Shown here one piece after another: positions 18,683 through 27,443 of a DNA stretch of 37,439 nucleotides. The notes beneath the pieces were generated by a model. That model did not search any database and was not told the DNA's origin. It saw only the letters and a program-made list of their open reading frames with translations. Each line of letters starts with the position of its first letter. Position 1 is the first letter of the stretch. Source of the DNA: Acidobacteriota bacterium. Lineage in GTDB: Bacteria; Acidobacteriota; JAAYUB01; JAMOQF01. Location: positions 1 through 37,439 of the forward strand of contig JAMOQF010000152.1 of assembly GCA_027064125.1 (NCBI GenBank), given 5' to 3'. Both the position numbers and the translations under genes were made by a program.

Positions 18683-18712
18683 TTGACACAATTTTTTGAG
18701 ATTTCCTAAAAT
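18683..18712 (+). promoter_or_regulatory. Sigma-70 promoter upstream of the orphan membrane operon
   Basis: A perfect TTGACA is followed after 18 nt by TAAAAT. A start near 18719 gives a leader of about 140 nt before the first gene. The leader contains tiny open frames (for example ATG 18756 to a stop near 18834) but no recognised riboswitch. Confidence 0.65.
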
Positions 18713-18858
18713 TAAATTAAATATTTTTTCAGTTAGGATATGAAGGTTTTGTGAGATGCGTGAGAGATTTAAAAAAACCGAAAAGTATGATTTTTACGAA
18801 ATCACCAAGGTATTAGAAAAATGGCAGATTTTATGAAAAAGAAAAAGAAGAGTGCACT

Positions 18859-19194
18859 TTGTTTAAGGAGATTTTTTCGTATTGGCTCTTTTTAAAAAAA
18901 GAAAGGGAAAACCGTTCAATATCAACAATACCAGTAATAGAGTTCACAGTCTTAATAGGCCTTATCTATTTTTTCTTTTTTTTCTTTGGTTTTTTCTCTA
19001 ATGTCGGTAATGTTGAACTGGCTTTTTTTTCAATTTTTATCCTTATTATTTTTCACGCTGGATTTTTTATGTTTTATTTAAAAAGAAGAGAAAAAAATAA
19101 AATTTTTATGGAGAGAGTCAGGGATTTAACAGATAAATATGTAGAAAATAGGGAAAAAATAAGGAAATTTTGTATAAAAGTAAAAAAAAAATGA
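18859..19194 (+). CDS. Small membrane protein of unknown function
   Basis: It has 111 residues and no family I recognise. Two hydrophobic spans are visible, about residues 27-47 (very Phe-rich) and 53-75. They are followed by a basic, probably cytoplasmic tail ending in CIKVKKK. The only usable start is TTG at 18859: the frame is closed upstream at 18814 and has no ATG or GTG in between. The ribosome site is weak (AGAAGAG). The stop comes directly after a run of ten A (19182-19191). Losing one A would join it to the next gene (see findings). It is the first gene of a four-gene orphan operon. Confidence 0.65.
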   Translation: MFKEIFSYWLFLKKERENRSISTIPVIEFTVLIGLIYFFFFFFGFFSNVGNVELAFFSIFILIIFHAGFFMFYLKRREKNKIFMERVRDLTDKYVENREKIRKFCIKVKKK

Positions 19195-19222
19195 AAATTT
19201 TATTATAGGTGTAGTTCCGCTG

Positions 19223-19687
19223 ATGCTTGGTTTTCTTAAGTTTATGCATTTAAAAAAATATTTATTTGTCAATGGGTGGATGAAATATGTGGATAAGAAT
19301 TTTGATTTTATAATTTTTATTAGTCCCATAACTCTGGCTATTCTTATGGGAATGTACAGATTGTCAAGGTTTTTCCATGAATTAAGTAGGTGTGTAATTG
19401 ATGGGAATATTGAAGGCTTTGAGAGTGGGTTAATAAAAGGGGTCATCTTTGATGGAAAAACATTTCTCTTTTATTCACTTGTGGCAGTGGGAACTTTTTT
19501 CTTTTTATTTAATAGATTTTTTACTTTATGGCTGATAACAATAGTTTTACTGGTATATTTTCTTGAATGGTTTATAATTTCAAAGGTTAAAAATATAAGT
19601 GATTTTTTAGAAGGTATTGGAAGGTATGAAATAGTTGTGAAGAGGCTGGAAGTAATTGAGGAGAGATTTCTCTATTTTGAGGAATGA
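19223..19687 (+). CDS. Membrane protein of unknown function (possible second half of split gene)
   Basis: It has 154 residues counted from ATG 19223. Hydrophobic spans are visible at about residues 27-46 and in a long stretch at about 83-118. A charged C-terminal tail (VKRLEVIEERFLYFEE) follows. There is no good ribosome site before ATG 19223. The same frame is open upstream and reads NENFIIGVVPL, hydrophobic and protein-like, back to the A10 run that ends the preceding gene. So either it uses this weak start, or it is the downstream half of one protein of about 275 residues. No family recognised. Confidence 0.6.
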   Translation: MLGFLKFMHLKKYLFVNGWMKYVDKNFDFIIFISPITLAILMGMYRLSRFFHELSRCVIDGNIEGFESGLIKGVIFDGKTFLFYSLVAVGTFFFLFNRFFTLWLITIVLLVYFLEWFIISKVKNISDFLEGIGRYEIVVKRLEVIEERFLYFEE

Positions 19688-19697
19688 GGGAATTTTT

Positions 19698-20351
19698 ATG
19701 AAGAGATCAAAGATTTTTCTCATTTTATTTCTAATTGGAATGGGGATTGGATTTGTGAGGTTTATTAAAAAGGATTTACCTTACCTTTCTTATATGAGAC
19801 ATTGGTTAATTACATTTGGAATGAATAGTTATTCAGTTAATGAGTGTAAGCGGCTCAAGTTAAATAGATATCTGGAGAAGCCTCTTTATGTTAAAGAATA
19901 CTTAATTTTAAAAAATCAGTTTGCCTTTCCTGTCCTGGGAAGGAGAGCGTGTTTTTTGGATAGGATAGAGTTTATATACATAAAAGAAAAACTATATCAC
20001 CTTTTAATAGAGGATTCTGAAATTAAAAGTAGAGAGTGGAAAAAATACTACAGGTTATTGAGGATAGGTTCCCCAGATATTGAGATTTTAGCCTGCAAAA
20101 TGTGGGAGATATATGCCTATAATAAATTAGGAGATGAGAAAAAGGAAGAAGAGATACTTAATTCCTATAATATCAGGGCTGCGATTGATTATTTTAAATT
20201 TTTAAAGAAAGATCTTGAGGAATCAAAGAAAATTAATGGAAATCCTGAGTTTAATTATTTGAAATTCAGTGGTTCCATTTTAGAAGATGTGAAGTTATCT
20301 TACATTGACTGGTGTATAAAGTATCTTGAGAATAAAATAAGAGGAAGGTGA
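19698..20351 (+). CDS. Membrane-anchored protein of unknown function
   Basis: It has 217 residues. I place the start at ATG 19698 (preceded by GAGGGAATTTTT) rather than an in-frame TTG at 19656 that lies inside the previous gene. Residues about 5-23 (KIFLILFLIGMGIGFVRF) form a membrane anchor. The remainder is soluble, Lys/Glu-rich and helical, with no catalytic motif I can see. The overall plan of a short anchor plus an external or cytoplasmic helical domain resembles that of the next gene, which suggests a two-protein complex. It starts 10 nt after the preceding stop. Confidence 0.7.
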   Translation: MKRSKIFLILFLIGMGIGFVRFIKKDLPYLSYMRHWLITFGMNSYSVNECKRLKLNRYLEKPLYVKEYLILKNQFAFPVLGRRACFLDRIEFIYIKEKLYHLLIEDSEIKSREWKKYYRLLRIGSPDIEILACKMWEIYAYNKLGDEKKEEEILNSYNIRAAIDYFKFLKKDLEESKKINGNPEFNYLKFSGSILEDVKLSYIDWCIKYLENKIRGR

Positions 20352-20354
20352 AAA

Positions 20355-21011
20355 TTGAGAGGCGTTAGAAGTAGGCACATTGTGTGGGGAGTAATTTACA
20401 TTTTCTTTTTTATATTTATTTTAAGTATTTCTTCTTACATCTGGACGTGGGGCTATTTTTTTATGGATTTTTCTGATGACGTGGGTAGGATATTTTCAAA
20501 GGGTTTTAATAGAGGGGTTAAGTACTTTTCCCGCTATATTAACTACATAAATGGAAGGCGCAATGGGAGTTTTTATAGTGGGATGGATGATAGGAAGAGA
20601 CTTGAGGAGGATTTTTACAATTTACTTTGCTTTAACTATGAGATTGACAGGATAAAGACTCCCTTTGGGAGAGAAGAGGTAAAAAAAGACCTTGTGGATG
20701 TTATGATTTTGCTTAAAAAGTACAAAATGGCTGGGTATGTGATTGAAAGTGAGATAAAAAAGGTTGTAGATAAGGACAGATATTTAGAGAAATACATTCC
20801 ACTTCTTTCATATATTTATTATAAAGTTGGGGATAAGGATAAATCAGATAAATACATGTCAGAGTTTATTTTTCATTTAGAGGGTGCTGGGAAGATAGGG
20901 GAAAAGAGAGAGGAAATAGAGAAAAAGAGAAATGAAATTTTAAAAAAGAAAGGGAGATATTTTAAGTATAAAAAAGATTACTACGATTTTTTGCTTGGGG
21001 GATTAAAGTGA
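20355..21011 (+). CDS. Membrane-anchored helical protein of unknown function
   Basis: It has 218 residues. The start is TTG with GGAAGGTG about 8 nt upstream, 3 nt after the preceding stop. There is an N-terminal membrane span at about residues 10-35, containing several Trp and Tyr residues. The body is highly charged and helical, with a possible TPR-like helix pair near residues 130-175 (YLEKYIPLLSYIYYKVGDKD). The basic C-terminus has EKKRNEILKKKGR. No enzyme motif. It is the last gene of the operon; a bidirectional terminator follows 45 nt later. Confidence 0.7.
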   Translation: MRGVRSRHIVWGVIYIFFFIFILSISSYIWTWGYFFMDFSDDVGRIFSKGFNRGVKYFSRYINYINGRRNGSFYSGMDDRKRLEEDFYNLLCFNYEIDRIKTPFGREEVKKDLVDVMILLKKYKMAGYVIESEIKKVVDKDRYLEKYIPLLSYIYYKVGDKDKSDKYMSEFIFHLEGAGKIGEKREEIEKKRNEILKKKGRYFKYKKDYYDFLLGGLK

Positions 21012-21055
21012 TTTTTAAGAATTCCTTTTAATATTAAATTTAATGGTAATAAATA

Positions 21056-21084
21056 AAAAGGTGCTGGACTACCCAGCACCTTTT
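21056..21084. terminator. Bidirectional terminator between the orphan operon and pepT
   Basis: AAAAGGTGCTGG and CCAGCACCTTTT form a 12-bp stem around ACTAC. The flanking A and T runs make it work from either side, stopping both the plus-strand operon (ends 21011) and pepT (minus strand, ends 21091). Confidence 0.9.
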
Positions 21085-21090
21085 GTAATT

Positions 21091-22362
21091 TTATTTGGAA
21101 CTATTTTCAGTCCAAACTCTTAAAATGTGTAATATCACTTCTGCTGCAAGTTTCATACTTTTTAAAGCCACCCATTCCTGCTTGCTGTGAAAATTCATTC
21201 CACCTGCAAAAATGTTTGGTGTCAAAACTCCCATATAACAAAGGGTTGCTCCATCTGTGCCGCCTCTAATTGGCTTTGTAACAGGCTTTAAACCTGCTCT
21301 TTTTACCGCTTCAATTGCATAGTTAAGCACCTTTGGGTCTTCCATAATTTTATATTTCATATTTCTATAATATTCCTTTATTTCAACTTCAACCTTTACT
21401 CCGGGAAATTTTTCTTCCGTCTTTTTTGCCCAATCTTCTATCCACTTTCTCTTTTCTTTTAGTCCCTCTATTTCAAAATCTCTCAAGAGTGTTGTTATTT
21501 TAACTTCACTTACATTTCCATTTATCTGGTAGGGATGTACATATCCTTCTTTTCCTTCAGTGGTTTCTGGAAGAGAATCTTCTTTGAATAGTGTGATAAA
21601 GTAAGATGCAGCCCTTACTGCATTTACAAGTTTATTTTTGGCATATCCGGGATGAACATCTTTTCCCTTTACTGTAACTATTGCGGAATCGGCACAAAAG
21701 GTTTCATTTTCAACCTCTCCGGGATATCCACCATCCATTGTGTAGGCATATTTTACTCCAAATTTCTTGACATCAAAATATTTTGTTCCCTGTCCCACTT
21801 CTTCATCTGGTGTGAAGGCGATTTTTACTGTGGGATGTTTAAATTCTGGGTGTTTTACCATGTATTCAACGGCTGCCATAATTTCTGCAATTCCCGCCTT
21901 ATCATCTGCTCCAAGAAGTGTGGTTCCATCAGATGTTATTATTGTGTCCCCAATGAAATCCTTTAATTTTGGATTTTCACTTACCTTTATTACCTGATCC
22001 TCTTCTCCGGGAAGGACAATGTCTTTTCCGTCGTAGTTTTCATGTAATATGGGTTTAACATCTTTCCCTGAAACTTCTGGGTAGGTGTCAAGGTGTGCAA
22101 TAAATCCAATTGGGGGAACTTTATCTTTAATTTCTTCATCCAGATTTGAAGGAAGTGTTGCATATACATAGCAGTACTCATCCACATGTGCATCTTCAAG
22201 TCCCAGTTCCTTCAGTTCTTTTACAAGTAAATTTGCAAGATCAAACTGATGTTTTGTGGAGGGAAAGGTTTCTGAGGCCTCATCTGATTGTGTGTTTATT
22301 TTTACATATCTTAAGAATTTTTCAAGGACATGTAAGTCTTCTTTTTTGATTTTATAATCCAT
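21091..22362 (-). CDS. pepT: Peptidase T (aminotripeptidase)
   Basis: This is an M20-family dizinc exopeptidase that cleaves the N-terminal residue from tripeptides in the cytoplasm. It has 423 residues, close to the usual 408-410. Expected metal and catalytic positions are present: His in GFIAHLDT, Asp in LLGADDKAG, the Glu pair in AFTPDEEVG, Asp in YTMDGG, and the C-terminal His in NFHSKQEW. RGGTDG is the dimerisation/substrate loop. ATG is preceded by AAAGGAGAAATAG on the minus strand. It is a single gene, divergent from grpE, with about 230 bp between them. Confidence 0.95.
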   Translation of the reverse strand: MDYKIKKEDLHVLEKFLRYVKINTQSDEASETFPSTKHQFDLANLLVKELKELGLEDAHVDEYCYVYATLPSNLDEEIKDKVPPIGFIAHLDTYPEVSGKDVKPILHENYDGKDIVLPGEEDQVIKVSENPKLKDFIGDTIITSDGTTLLGADDKAGIAEIMAAVEYMVKHPEFKHPTVKIAFTPDEEVGQGTKYFDVKKFGVKYAYTMDGGYPGEVENETFCADSAIVTVKGKDVHPGYAKNKLVNAVRAASYFITLFKEDSLPETTEGKEGYVHPYQINGNVSEVKITTLLRDFEIEGLKEKRKWIEDWAKKTEEKFPGVKVEVEIKEYYRNMKYKIMEDPKVLNYAIEAVKRAGLKPVTKPIRGGTDGATLCYMGVLTPNIFAGGMNFHSKQEWVALKSMKLAAEVILHILRVWTENSSK

Positions 22363-22468
22363 CTATTTCTCCTTTATTTTGGTATAAGAATAAAAATGCC
22401 ACAAAACTTTATTTTCTTCAAGTTATTTATTGTTAATATACCATTGAACATTTAGTAATATTACATTT

Positions 22469-22497
22469 TTGACAATTGATTTCTGTAAGAGTATAAT
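22469..22497 (+). promoter_or_regulatory. Consensus promoter P1 of grpE-dnaK-dnaJ
   Basis: TTGACA, a 17-nt spacer and TATAAT: a perfect sigma-70 consensus. A start near 22504 gives a leader of about 90 nt. No CIRCE inverted repeat (TTAGCACTC type) overlaps it. Confidence 0.8.
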
Positions 22498-22534
22498 TAC
22501 ACTTTATAACTTGTTGTGGTAGAGTAATTTCCTG

Positions 22535-22563
22535 TTGACATAAAAGTATAGTGGTGGTATAAA
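22535..22563 (+). promoter_or_regulatory. Promoter P2 of grpE-dnaK-dnaJ
   Basis: TTGACA, a 17-nt spacer and TATAAA (5/6) lie 66 bp downstream of P1 in the same orientation. A start near 22570 gives a leader of about 24 nt before grpE. Confidence 0.75.
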
Positions 22564-22593
22564 TGAAAGAGGATTTTTTTCAAAGAGGTCTGT

Positions 22594-23172
22594 ATGGGTG
22601 AAAATTTTGACCTGGAAAATCTTTTTAAAGAAGCAGAAAAAACTGTTGAAGAGATAGCAAAAAAGAAAAAGACAAAAGATAGTACCACTGAAACAGAAGT
22701 TGAGATCAGTAAAGATAAAGAGGAGTTATTGGAAGAGATTTCAAGGCTAAATAGTAAACTTGAGGATGTCAGAGCAGAATTTTCAAATTTTAAGCAAAGG
22801 ACAATAAAAGAGAAGGAGAAGTTATCCCTTTTTGTGGAGGCAGATCTTCTAAAGGAAATTATTAACATAGTAGATATTTTTGATTATGCAAAAAAGACCT
22901 TTTCAAGGGGCTCAAATCACACAGTGGAAGAATATCAAAAGGGATTTGAATTGCTATATAGGGAATTTTTAGTTTTACTGAATAAACTTGGACTTGAAAA
23001 GATAGAATCTATTGGTAGGAAGTTTGACCCAAACTTTCACCATGTGGTTTCTGTAGTAGAAAGTGAAAATGGGGAAGATAATGTTATAATTGATGAAATC
23101 AAAAGCGGATATGTCTATAAGGGCATTGTTATCAGACCCTCAATGGTCAAGGTTTCTAAAAATAAAAAATAA
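22594..23172 (+). CDS. grpE: Nucleotide exchange factor GrpE
   Basis: GrpE releases ADP from DnaK. It has 192 residues. The N-terminal 30-40 residues are charged and low complexity. A long coiled coil (about 45-90, containing LEDVRAEFSNFKQRT) leads into the four-helix and beta-wing domain with the signature GRKFDPNFHHVVSVVE near residue 140 and GYVYKGIVIRPSMVKVSK at the end. ATG follows AGAGGT. dnaK starts 14 nt after the stop. Confidence 0.96.
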   Translation: MGENFDLENLFKEAEKTVEEIAKKKKTKDSTTETEVEISKDKEELLEEISRLNSKLEDVRAEFSNFKQRTIKEKEKLSLFVEADLLKEIINIVDIFDYAKKTFSRGSNHTVEEYQKGFELLYREFLVLLNKLGLEKIESIGRKFDPNFHHVVSVVESENGEDNVIIDEIKSGYVYKGIVIRPSMVKVSKNKK

Positions 23173-23186
23173 CTTTGGAGTAGGGT

Positions 23187-25103
23187 ATGAAAAAAATTAT
23201 AGGAATTGATCTCGGGACTACAAATTCTTGTGTTGCAGTTGTAGAAGGTGGTTCAGCCCAGGTTATACCCAATAATCTTGGGGGGCGTACCACACCATCA
23301 ATTGTGGCCTTTACTGAAAAGGGGGAGAGATTAATTGGTCAAATTGCAAAGAGACAGGCTATAACAAATGCTGAAAATACAATTTATGCTGTAAAAAGAT
23401 TAATTGGTAGGAAGTATGATTCTCCTGAGGTCTCAAGGGCAAAGGATTTACTTCCTTATAAATTGGTTCCAGCCGAAAATGGGGATGTGAGAATTGAAAT
23501 TATGGGAAAGATTTACTCGCCTCAGGAAATATCAGCCATGATTTTACAATATTTGAAGGCATGTGCTGTGGAATATCTTGGGACGGAAGATATTGAGGCT
23601 GTTATAACTGTTCCTGCTTATTTTGATGATTCTCAGAGACAGGCTACCAAGGATGCTGGAGAAATTGCTGGGTTAAATGTTAGAAGGATCATAAATGAGC
23701 CAACTGCTGCTGCCCTTGCCTATGGGCTTGGAAATGATAAAAATGAGAAGGTTGCAGTTTACGATCTTGGGGGGGGGACATTTGATATTTCAATACTTGA
23801 AATAAATGAGGGGGTTTTTGAGGTTCTTGCCACCTGTGGAGATAGTTTCTTGGGTGGTGAAGATTTTGACCAGAGAATTTCAAACTGGATTATAGAGGAA
23901 TTTTTAAAGGAGACAAATATAGATTTGAGAAATGATGTACTTGCACTTCAGAGAATTAAAGAGGCTGCTGAGAAGGCGAAATGTGAACTTTCCTCTGTAA
24001 GTGAAACCACCATAAGTCTTCCTTTTATAGCGGCTGATGAAACAGGTCCCAAACACTTTGACAAGGTTTTAACTGTTTCCAAACTTGAAGAACTTGTTGG
24101 GGATTTAATAGAGAAAACTCTTGAACCCTGTGAAAAGGCCCTTTTTGATGCAAAGTTGAGTCCCGAAGACATTGACAAAGTAATTCTTGTGGGCGGTCAG
24201 ACCAGGATGCCAAAAATTAGAACCGTTGTTTCTGAATTTTTTGGTAAATCCCCGAGTGCTGAAATAAATCCAGATGAAGTGGTTGCCGTTGGTGCTGCTC
24301 TGCAGGGTGGAGTTTTACAGGGCGATGTTAAGGACATTGTTCTACTTGATGTTATTCCCCTTTCCCTTGGGGTCGAAACTCATGGGGGACTTTTTACAAA
24401 GATAATTGAGAAAAACTCCACAATTCCGCTTAAAAAGACACTATCCTTTACAACAGTTGCTGACAATCAGACCACAGTTCAGATTCATGTTTTACAGGGT
24501 GAGAGGGAACTTGCGGAATACAATAGATCTCTTGCAAAATTTGAGTTGGTGGGGATACCACCTGCTCCAAGGGGAGTGCCACAGATAGATGTTACCTTTG
24601 AGGTTGATTCAAACGGTATTTTAAATGTATCTGCTGTTGATAAGAGATCTGGAAAGAAGCAGGAAATAAAAATAACACCTTCTTCTGGACTTTCACAGGA
24701 AGAGATTATGAGAATGAAAGAAGAGGCGGCCCTTTTTGCAGAAAAAGACAGGGAAAAGAAGGAACTTACACTGGCCAAAAATAGACTTGACAGTATTTTG
24801 AAAACAGTTGACAAGTCCTTTACTGAATATGGCTATCTACTATCTCCAGATAGGGCTTCTGAGATAAAACACCTTATCGCTGAGTGTAATAGGATTTTTT
24901 CTGATCCTGACCTTACAATTGAAAAGGTTGAAATGTATATATCTAAGGTAGAAAAGGCTGGATCGGAGATAACGGCTGCAATGTTGAAATCTCCTGAAAC
25001 TTCTTCAATAGTTGAATCTTCGGGATTAGATAGTTCTCAAAAGCAAATGGAGGAACTTTTAAGGGAATCCATAAATAATGATAAAGAAGAGGGGGAGTCC
25101 TGA
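23187..25103 (+). CDS. dnaK: Chaperone DnaK (Hsp70)
   Basis: DnaK is an ATP-dependent folding chaperone, full length at 638 residues. ATPase domain signatures are [14 protein letters not shown] at the start, [12 protein letters not shown] near residue 190, and [12 protein letters not shown] near residue 333. The linker DVVLLDV-like segment ([13 protein letters not shown]) precedes the substrate-binding domain and a helical lid. The C-terminus ends in acidic EEGES. ATG is preceded by TTGGAGTAGGG. A 72-bp T-rich gap separates it from dnaJ without a clear hairpin. Confidence 0.98.
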   Translation: MKKIIGIDLGTTNSCVAVVEGGSAQVIPNNLGGRTTPSIVAFTEKGERLIGQIAKRQAITNAENTIYAVKRLIGRKYDSPEVSRAKDLLPYKLVPAENGDVRIEIMGKIYSPQEISAMILQYLKACAVEYLGTEDIEAVITVPAYFDDSQRQATKDAGEIAGLNVRRIINEPTAAALAYGLGNDKNEKVAVYDLGGGTFDISILEINEGVFEVLATCGDSFLGGEDFDQRISNWIIEEFLKETNIDLRNDVLALQRIKEAAEKAKCELSSVSETTISLPFIAADETGPKHFDKVLTVSKLEELVGDLIEKTLEPCEKALFDAKLSPEDIDKVILVGGQTRMPKIRTVVSEFFGKSPSAEINPDEVVAVGAALQGGVLQGDVKDIVLLDVIPLSLGVETHGGLFTKIIEKNSTIPLKKTLSFTTVADNQTTVQIHVLQGERELAEYNRSLAKFELVGIPPAPRGVPQIDVTFEVDSNGILNVSAVDKRSGKKQEIKITPSSGLSQEEIMRMKEEAALFAEKDREKKELTLAKNRLDSILKTVDKSFTEYGYLLSPDRASEIKHLIAECNRIFSDPDLTIEKVEMYISKVEKAGSEITAAMLKSPETSSIVESSGLDSSQKQMEELLRESINNDKEEGES

Positions 25104-25175
25104 TAAATTTTTTCTTTTATTTTTTTTAAAAAGGGCTTATAACTCTATATTAATTTTTATTTAGGTTGATGTGAT

Positions 25176-26300
25176 ATGGAAAAGGATTATTACGCAATTT
25201 TAGGAATCAGCAGAAATGCCTCTCAGGATGAGATAAAAAAGGCTTATAGAAAGATGGCTTTAAAATACCATCCAGACAGAAACCCTGATGATCCCCATGC
25301 AGAGGAGAAGTTCAAAGAGGTTTCTGAGGCCTATAGTGTTTTGAGCGATCCTGAAAAGAGGGAAATTTACGATAAGTATGGCTATGAGGGGCTTAAAGGG
25401 CGAGGATATAATTTTCACTTTGATGAATCCATATTTTCGGATTTCTCAGATATTTTTAGTCAATTTTTTGGGTTTGGTGGATTTGGAGATATTTTTGGAG
25501 GTGGCTCCTCAAAAAGAAAAACGAGATTTTCTCCCATGAGGGGTGAGGATCTGGAATATGAAATAGAGATTACTCTCAAGGAGTGTGCCCTTGGAAAAAT
25601 TACCAGGGTGAAGATACCCGTTCTTGAAACCTGTGATAGGTGTGGGGGAAAGGGTGTCGAGAGTGAAAGGGATATTGTTACCTGTCCCAACTGTGGGGGA
25701 CGTGGATTTGTTGGGTATTCTCAAGGATTTTTTCAGATCAGAAGAACCTGTAGCAGGTGTGGAGGAAGTGGCGAGATAATAAAGAAGGCATGTAGTAAGT
25801 GCTTTGGTAAGGGAAGGGTAAAGGGAGAAAAAAGTATAGAGGTTAACATTCCTGCAGGGATAGAAGATGGAATGAGGATAAGATGTGCCGGTGCTGGTAA
25901 TGGAGGTGTAAATGGTGGTCCTCCAGGTGATCTCTATGTGGTTGTGAGGATTGAAGAGGATAAGAATTTAAAAAGAAATGGTGTTGATATCTATTCAGAT
26001 GCTTTTGTTCCCTTTACGACTTTTATTCTTGGGGGAAGGATTAAAGTAAATACCATTTATGGGATTGAAGAAATAAACATACCTCCAGGTACTCAACCTG
26101 AAAATGTTTTTACTCTAAAAGGTAAGGGATTACCTTACATAAATAGCAAGAAAAGGGGAAATCATTATGTGAGACTTAAGGTTGTACTCCCCGAAAAATT
26201 AAATAGAAGACAGAAGGAACTCCTGAAGGAGTTTGAGGAGATTGAGAGGAAAAAAGAGGGGGGCTTTTTTAAAAAGGTCAAAGAAAATTTGAAGATATGA
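25176..26300 (+). CDS. dnaJ: Chaperone DnaJ (Hsp40)
   Basis: DnaJ stimulates DnaK ATPase and delivers substrates. It has 374 residues, a full type I protein: J domain (1-70) with HPD at 32-34, a Gly/Phe-rich region (about 75-115), then four zinc-finger repeats of the CxxCxGxG type ([32 protein letters not shown]; the last has Phe before the Gly). The C-terminal substrate-binding domains follow ([20 protein letters not shown]). ATG is preceded by AGGTTGATGTGAT. Its last codons overlap prmA by 4 nt. Confidence 0.97.
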   Translation: MEKDYYAILGISRNASQDEIKKAYRKMALKYHPDRNPDDPHAEEKFKEVSEAYSVLSDPEKREIYDKYGYEGLKGRGYNFHFDESIFSDFSDIFSQFFGFGGFGDIFGGGSSKRKTRFSPMRGEDLEYEIEITLKECALGKITRVKIPVLETCDRCGGKGVESERDIVTCPNCGGRGFVGYSQGFFQIRRTCSRCGGSGEIIKKACSKCFGKGRVKGEKSIEVNIPAGIEDGMRIRCAGAGNGGVNGGPPGDLYVVVRIEEDKNLKRNGVDIYSDAFVPFTTFILGGRIKVNTIYGIEEINIPPGTQPENVFTLKGKGLPYINSKKRGNHYVRLKVVLPEKLNRRQKELLKEFEEIERKKEGGFFKKVKENLKI

Positions 26301-27157
26301 AAAATAACAGGTGGAAGTTAATTAAGATAAAATTTAAAAAGGAATTTGAGGATTTGATTTTAGGTGAGATTGCTGACTTTGAGTTTAACGGTATAGAAAA
26401 TGTAGATGCTGGCAAATATGTTATTTTTAAAATCTTTTTTCCCGAAAATTTTGATGGGAAATTGCTTAGAAATCGCCTAAAAAAATATGGTGCTGAATTT
26501 CTTGGAGAGAGGATTATATTTCAGGAAAATTGGGATGAAAAGTGGAGAAAGAATTTTAGGGGGGTTGAGTGCGGAGTTTTTTTTATAAGACCCCCCTGGA
26601 TGGAAAAAAAAAGCGAAAAAATTGATGTGGTAATAGAACCTGGTGGAGCATTTGGAACTGGACTTCATGAAACCACACAACTTTGCCTTGAAAGGATTCC
26701 ACATCTATTTAAAAGTGGTTATAGTATTCTGGATGCCGGCTGCGGAAGTGGGATTTTGATGATATCCACAATTAGATTTGCGGATGAAAATGGGGTGAAA
26801 GTTGGTAAAGTTGTTGGGGTAGATATAGAGGAAGAGAGTATAAAAGAATCTTTCAAAAATTTATCTTTAAATAAAATTTCGGAAAATAGGGTGGAACTTT
26901 TTAACAGTAATTTGAAAAAATTTAACTTTCCTCAAAAGTTTGATTTAATTTTTGCAAATATGTTGTATAATGAAATTGAAATGAACATAGAAAAAATGAA
27001 GAGTCTTTTAAGAGAAGGTGGATTTTTGCTCTTTTCCGGGATTTTGACCAGTGAAAGGGAAGATTTTTTGCAACTTTTGAAGAGAAATGATTTCTCTGTA
27101 AGGGGAGTTTTTGAAAAAAATAAGTGGCTTCTTTTTGAAGTTAAAGTGGTGAGGTAG
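26297..27157 (+). CDS. prmA: Ribosomal protein L11 methyltransferase
   Basis: PrmA trimethylates Lys and the N-terminus of L11 using SAM; L11 is encoded at 4296. It has 286 residues. The N-terminal L11-recognition domain is short and diverged. The catalytic domain has the substrate segment [14 protein letters not shown] (about residues 113-126), SAM motif [13 protein letters not shown] (about 145-156), and motif [14 protein letters not shown] overlaps the dnaJ stop (ATGA), so translation is coupled. The gene order dnaJ-prmA is common in Gram-positive and other genomes. Confidence 0.93.
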   Translation: MKNNRWKLIKIKFKKEFEDLILGEIADFEFNGIENVDAGKYVIFKIFFPENFDGKLLRNRLKKYGAEFLGERIIFQENWDEKWRKNFRGVECGVFFIRPPWMEKKSEKIDVVIEPGGAFGTGLHETTQLCLERIPHLFKSGYSILDAGCGSGILMISTIRFADENGVKVGKVVGVDIEEESIKESFKNLSLNKISENRVELFNSNLKKFNFPQKFDLIFANMLYNEIEMNIEKMKSLLREGGFLLFSGILTSEREDFLQLLKRNDFSVRGVFEKNKWLLFEVKVVR

Positions 27158-27161
27158 AACT

Positions 27162-27443
27162 TTGGCGGATAAAGTTAAAAACAGTTTGGGTAAGGGAATA
27201 CAGGATATCATAAAAAAAAGCAGGGATAAGGGGATAAGTTATCATGAACTTATGGAGCATTTTGAGATGGAATTTATCCTTCAGACGCTTGAAGATAATG
27301 ATTTCAATATTTCTAAATCTTCAAAATATTTAGATATAAATAGAAATACTTTGAGTAAGAAAATTGAAAAGTACAGTAAATACAAATTCTTTAAAGATCG
27401 TATCGAAAAAATTAAATCCAGAAATAGAAGGGATAGTAAATAA
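27162..27443 (+). CDS. Fis-family HTH DNA-binding protein
   Basis: It has 93 residues. The central part is a Fis/NtrC-type C-terminal helix-turn-helix (HTH_8): EFILQTLEDNDFNISKSSKY followed by LDINRNTLSKKIEKY, about residues 36-70. The N-terminal 30 residues are basic and the C-terminus is very basic (KIKSRNRRDSK). There is no receiver or AAA+ domain, so it is a stand-alone Fis-like protein, either nucleoid-type or a specific regulator. The start is TTG at 27162 after GAGGTAG, 4 nt from the prmA stop. prmA next to a fis-like gene recalls the prmA-dusB-fis neighbourhood of gamma-proteobacteria. Its 3' end overlaps the next gene by 80 bp. Confidence 0.75.
   Translation: MADKVKNSLGKGIQDIIKKSRDKGISYHELMEHFEMEFILQTLEDNDFNISKSSKYLDINRNTLSKKIEKYSKYKFFKDRIEKIKSRNRRDSK

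Noticed and set aside
18834-18896. Short open frame MKKKKKSALCLRRFF in the leader of the orphan operon
   Set aside because: It is about 20 codons and overlaps the start of the 18859 gene in another frame. It could be a leader peptide but nothing supports translation.
22363-22593. CIRCE or sigma-32-type heat-shock element upstream of grpE
   Set aside because: I looked for a TTAGCACTC/GAGTGCTAA inverted repeat and for CTTGAA/CCCCAT-like boxes and found none.
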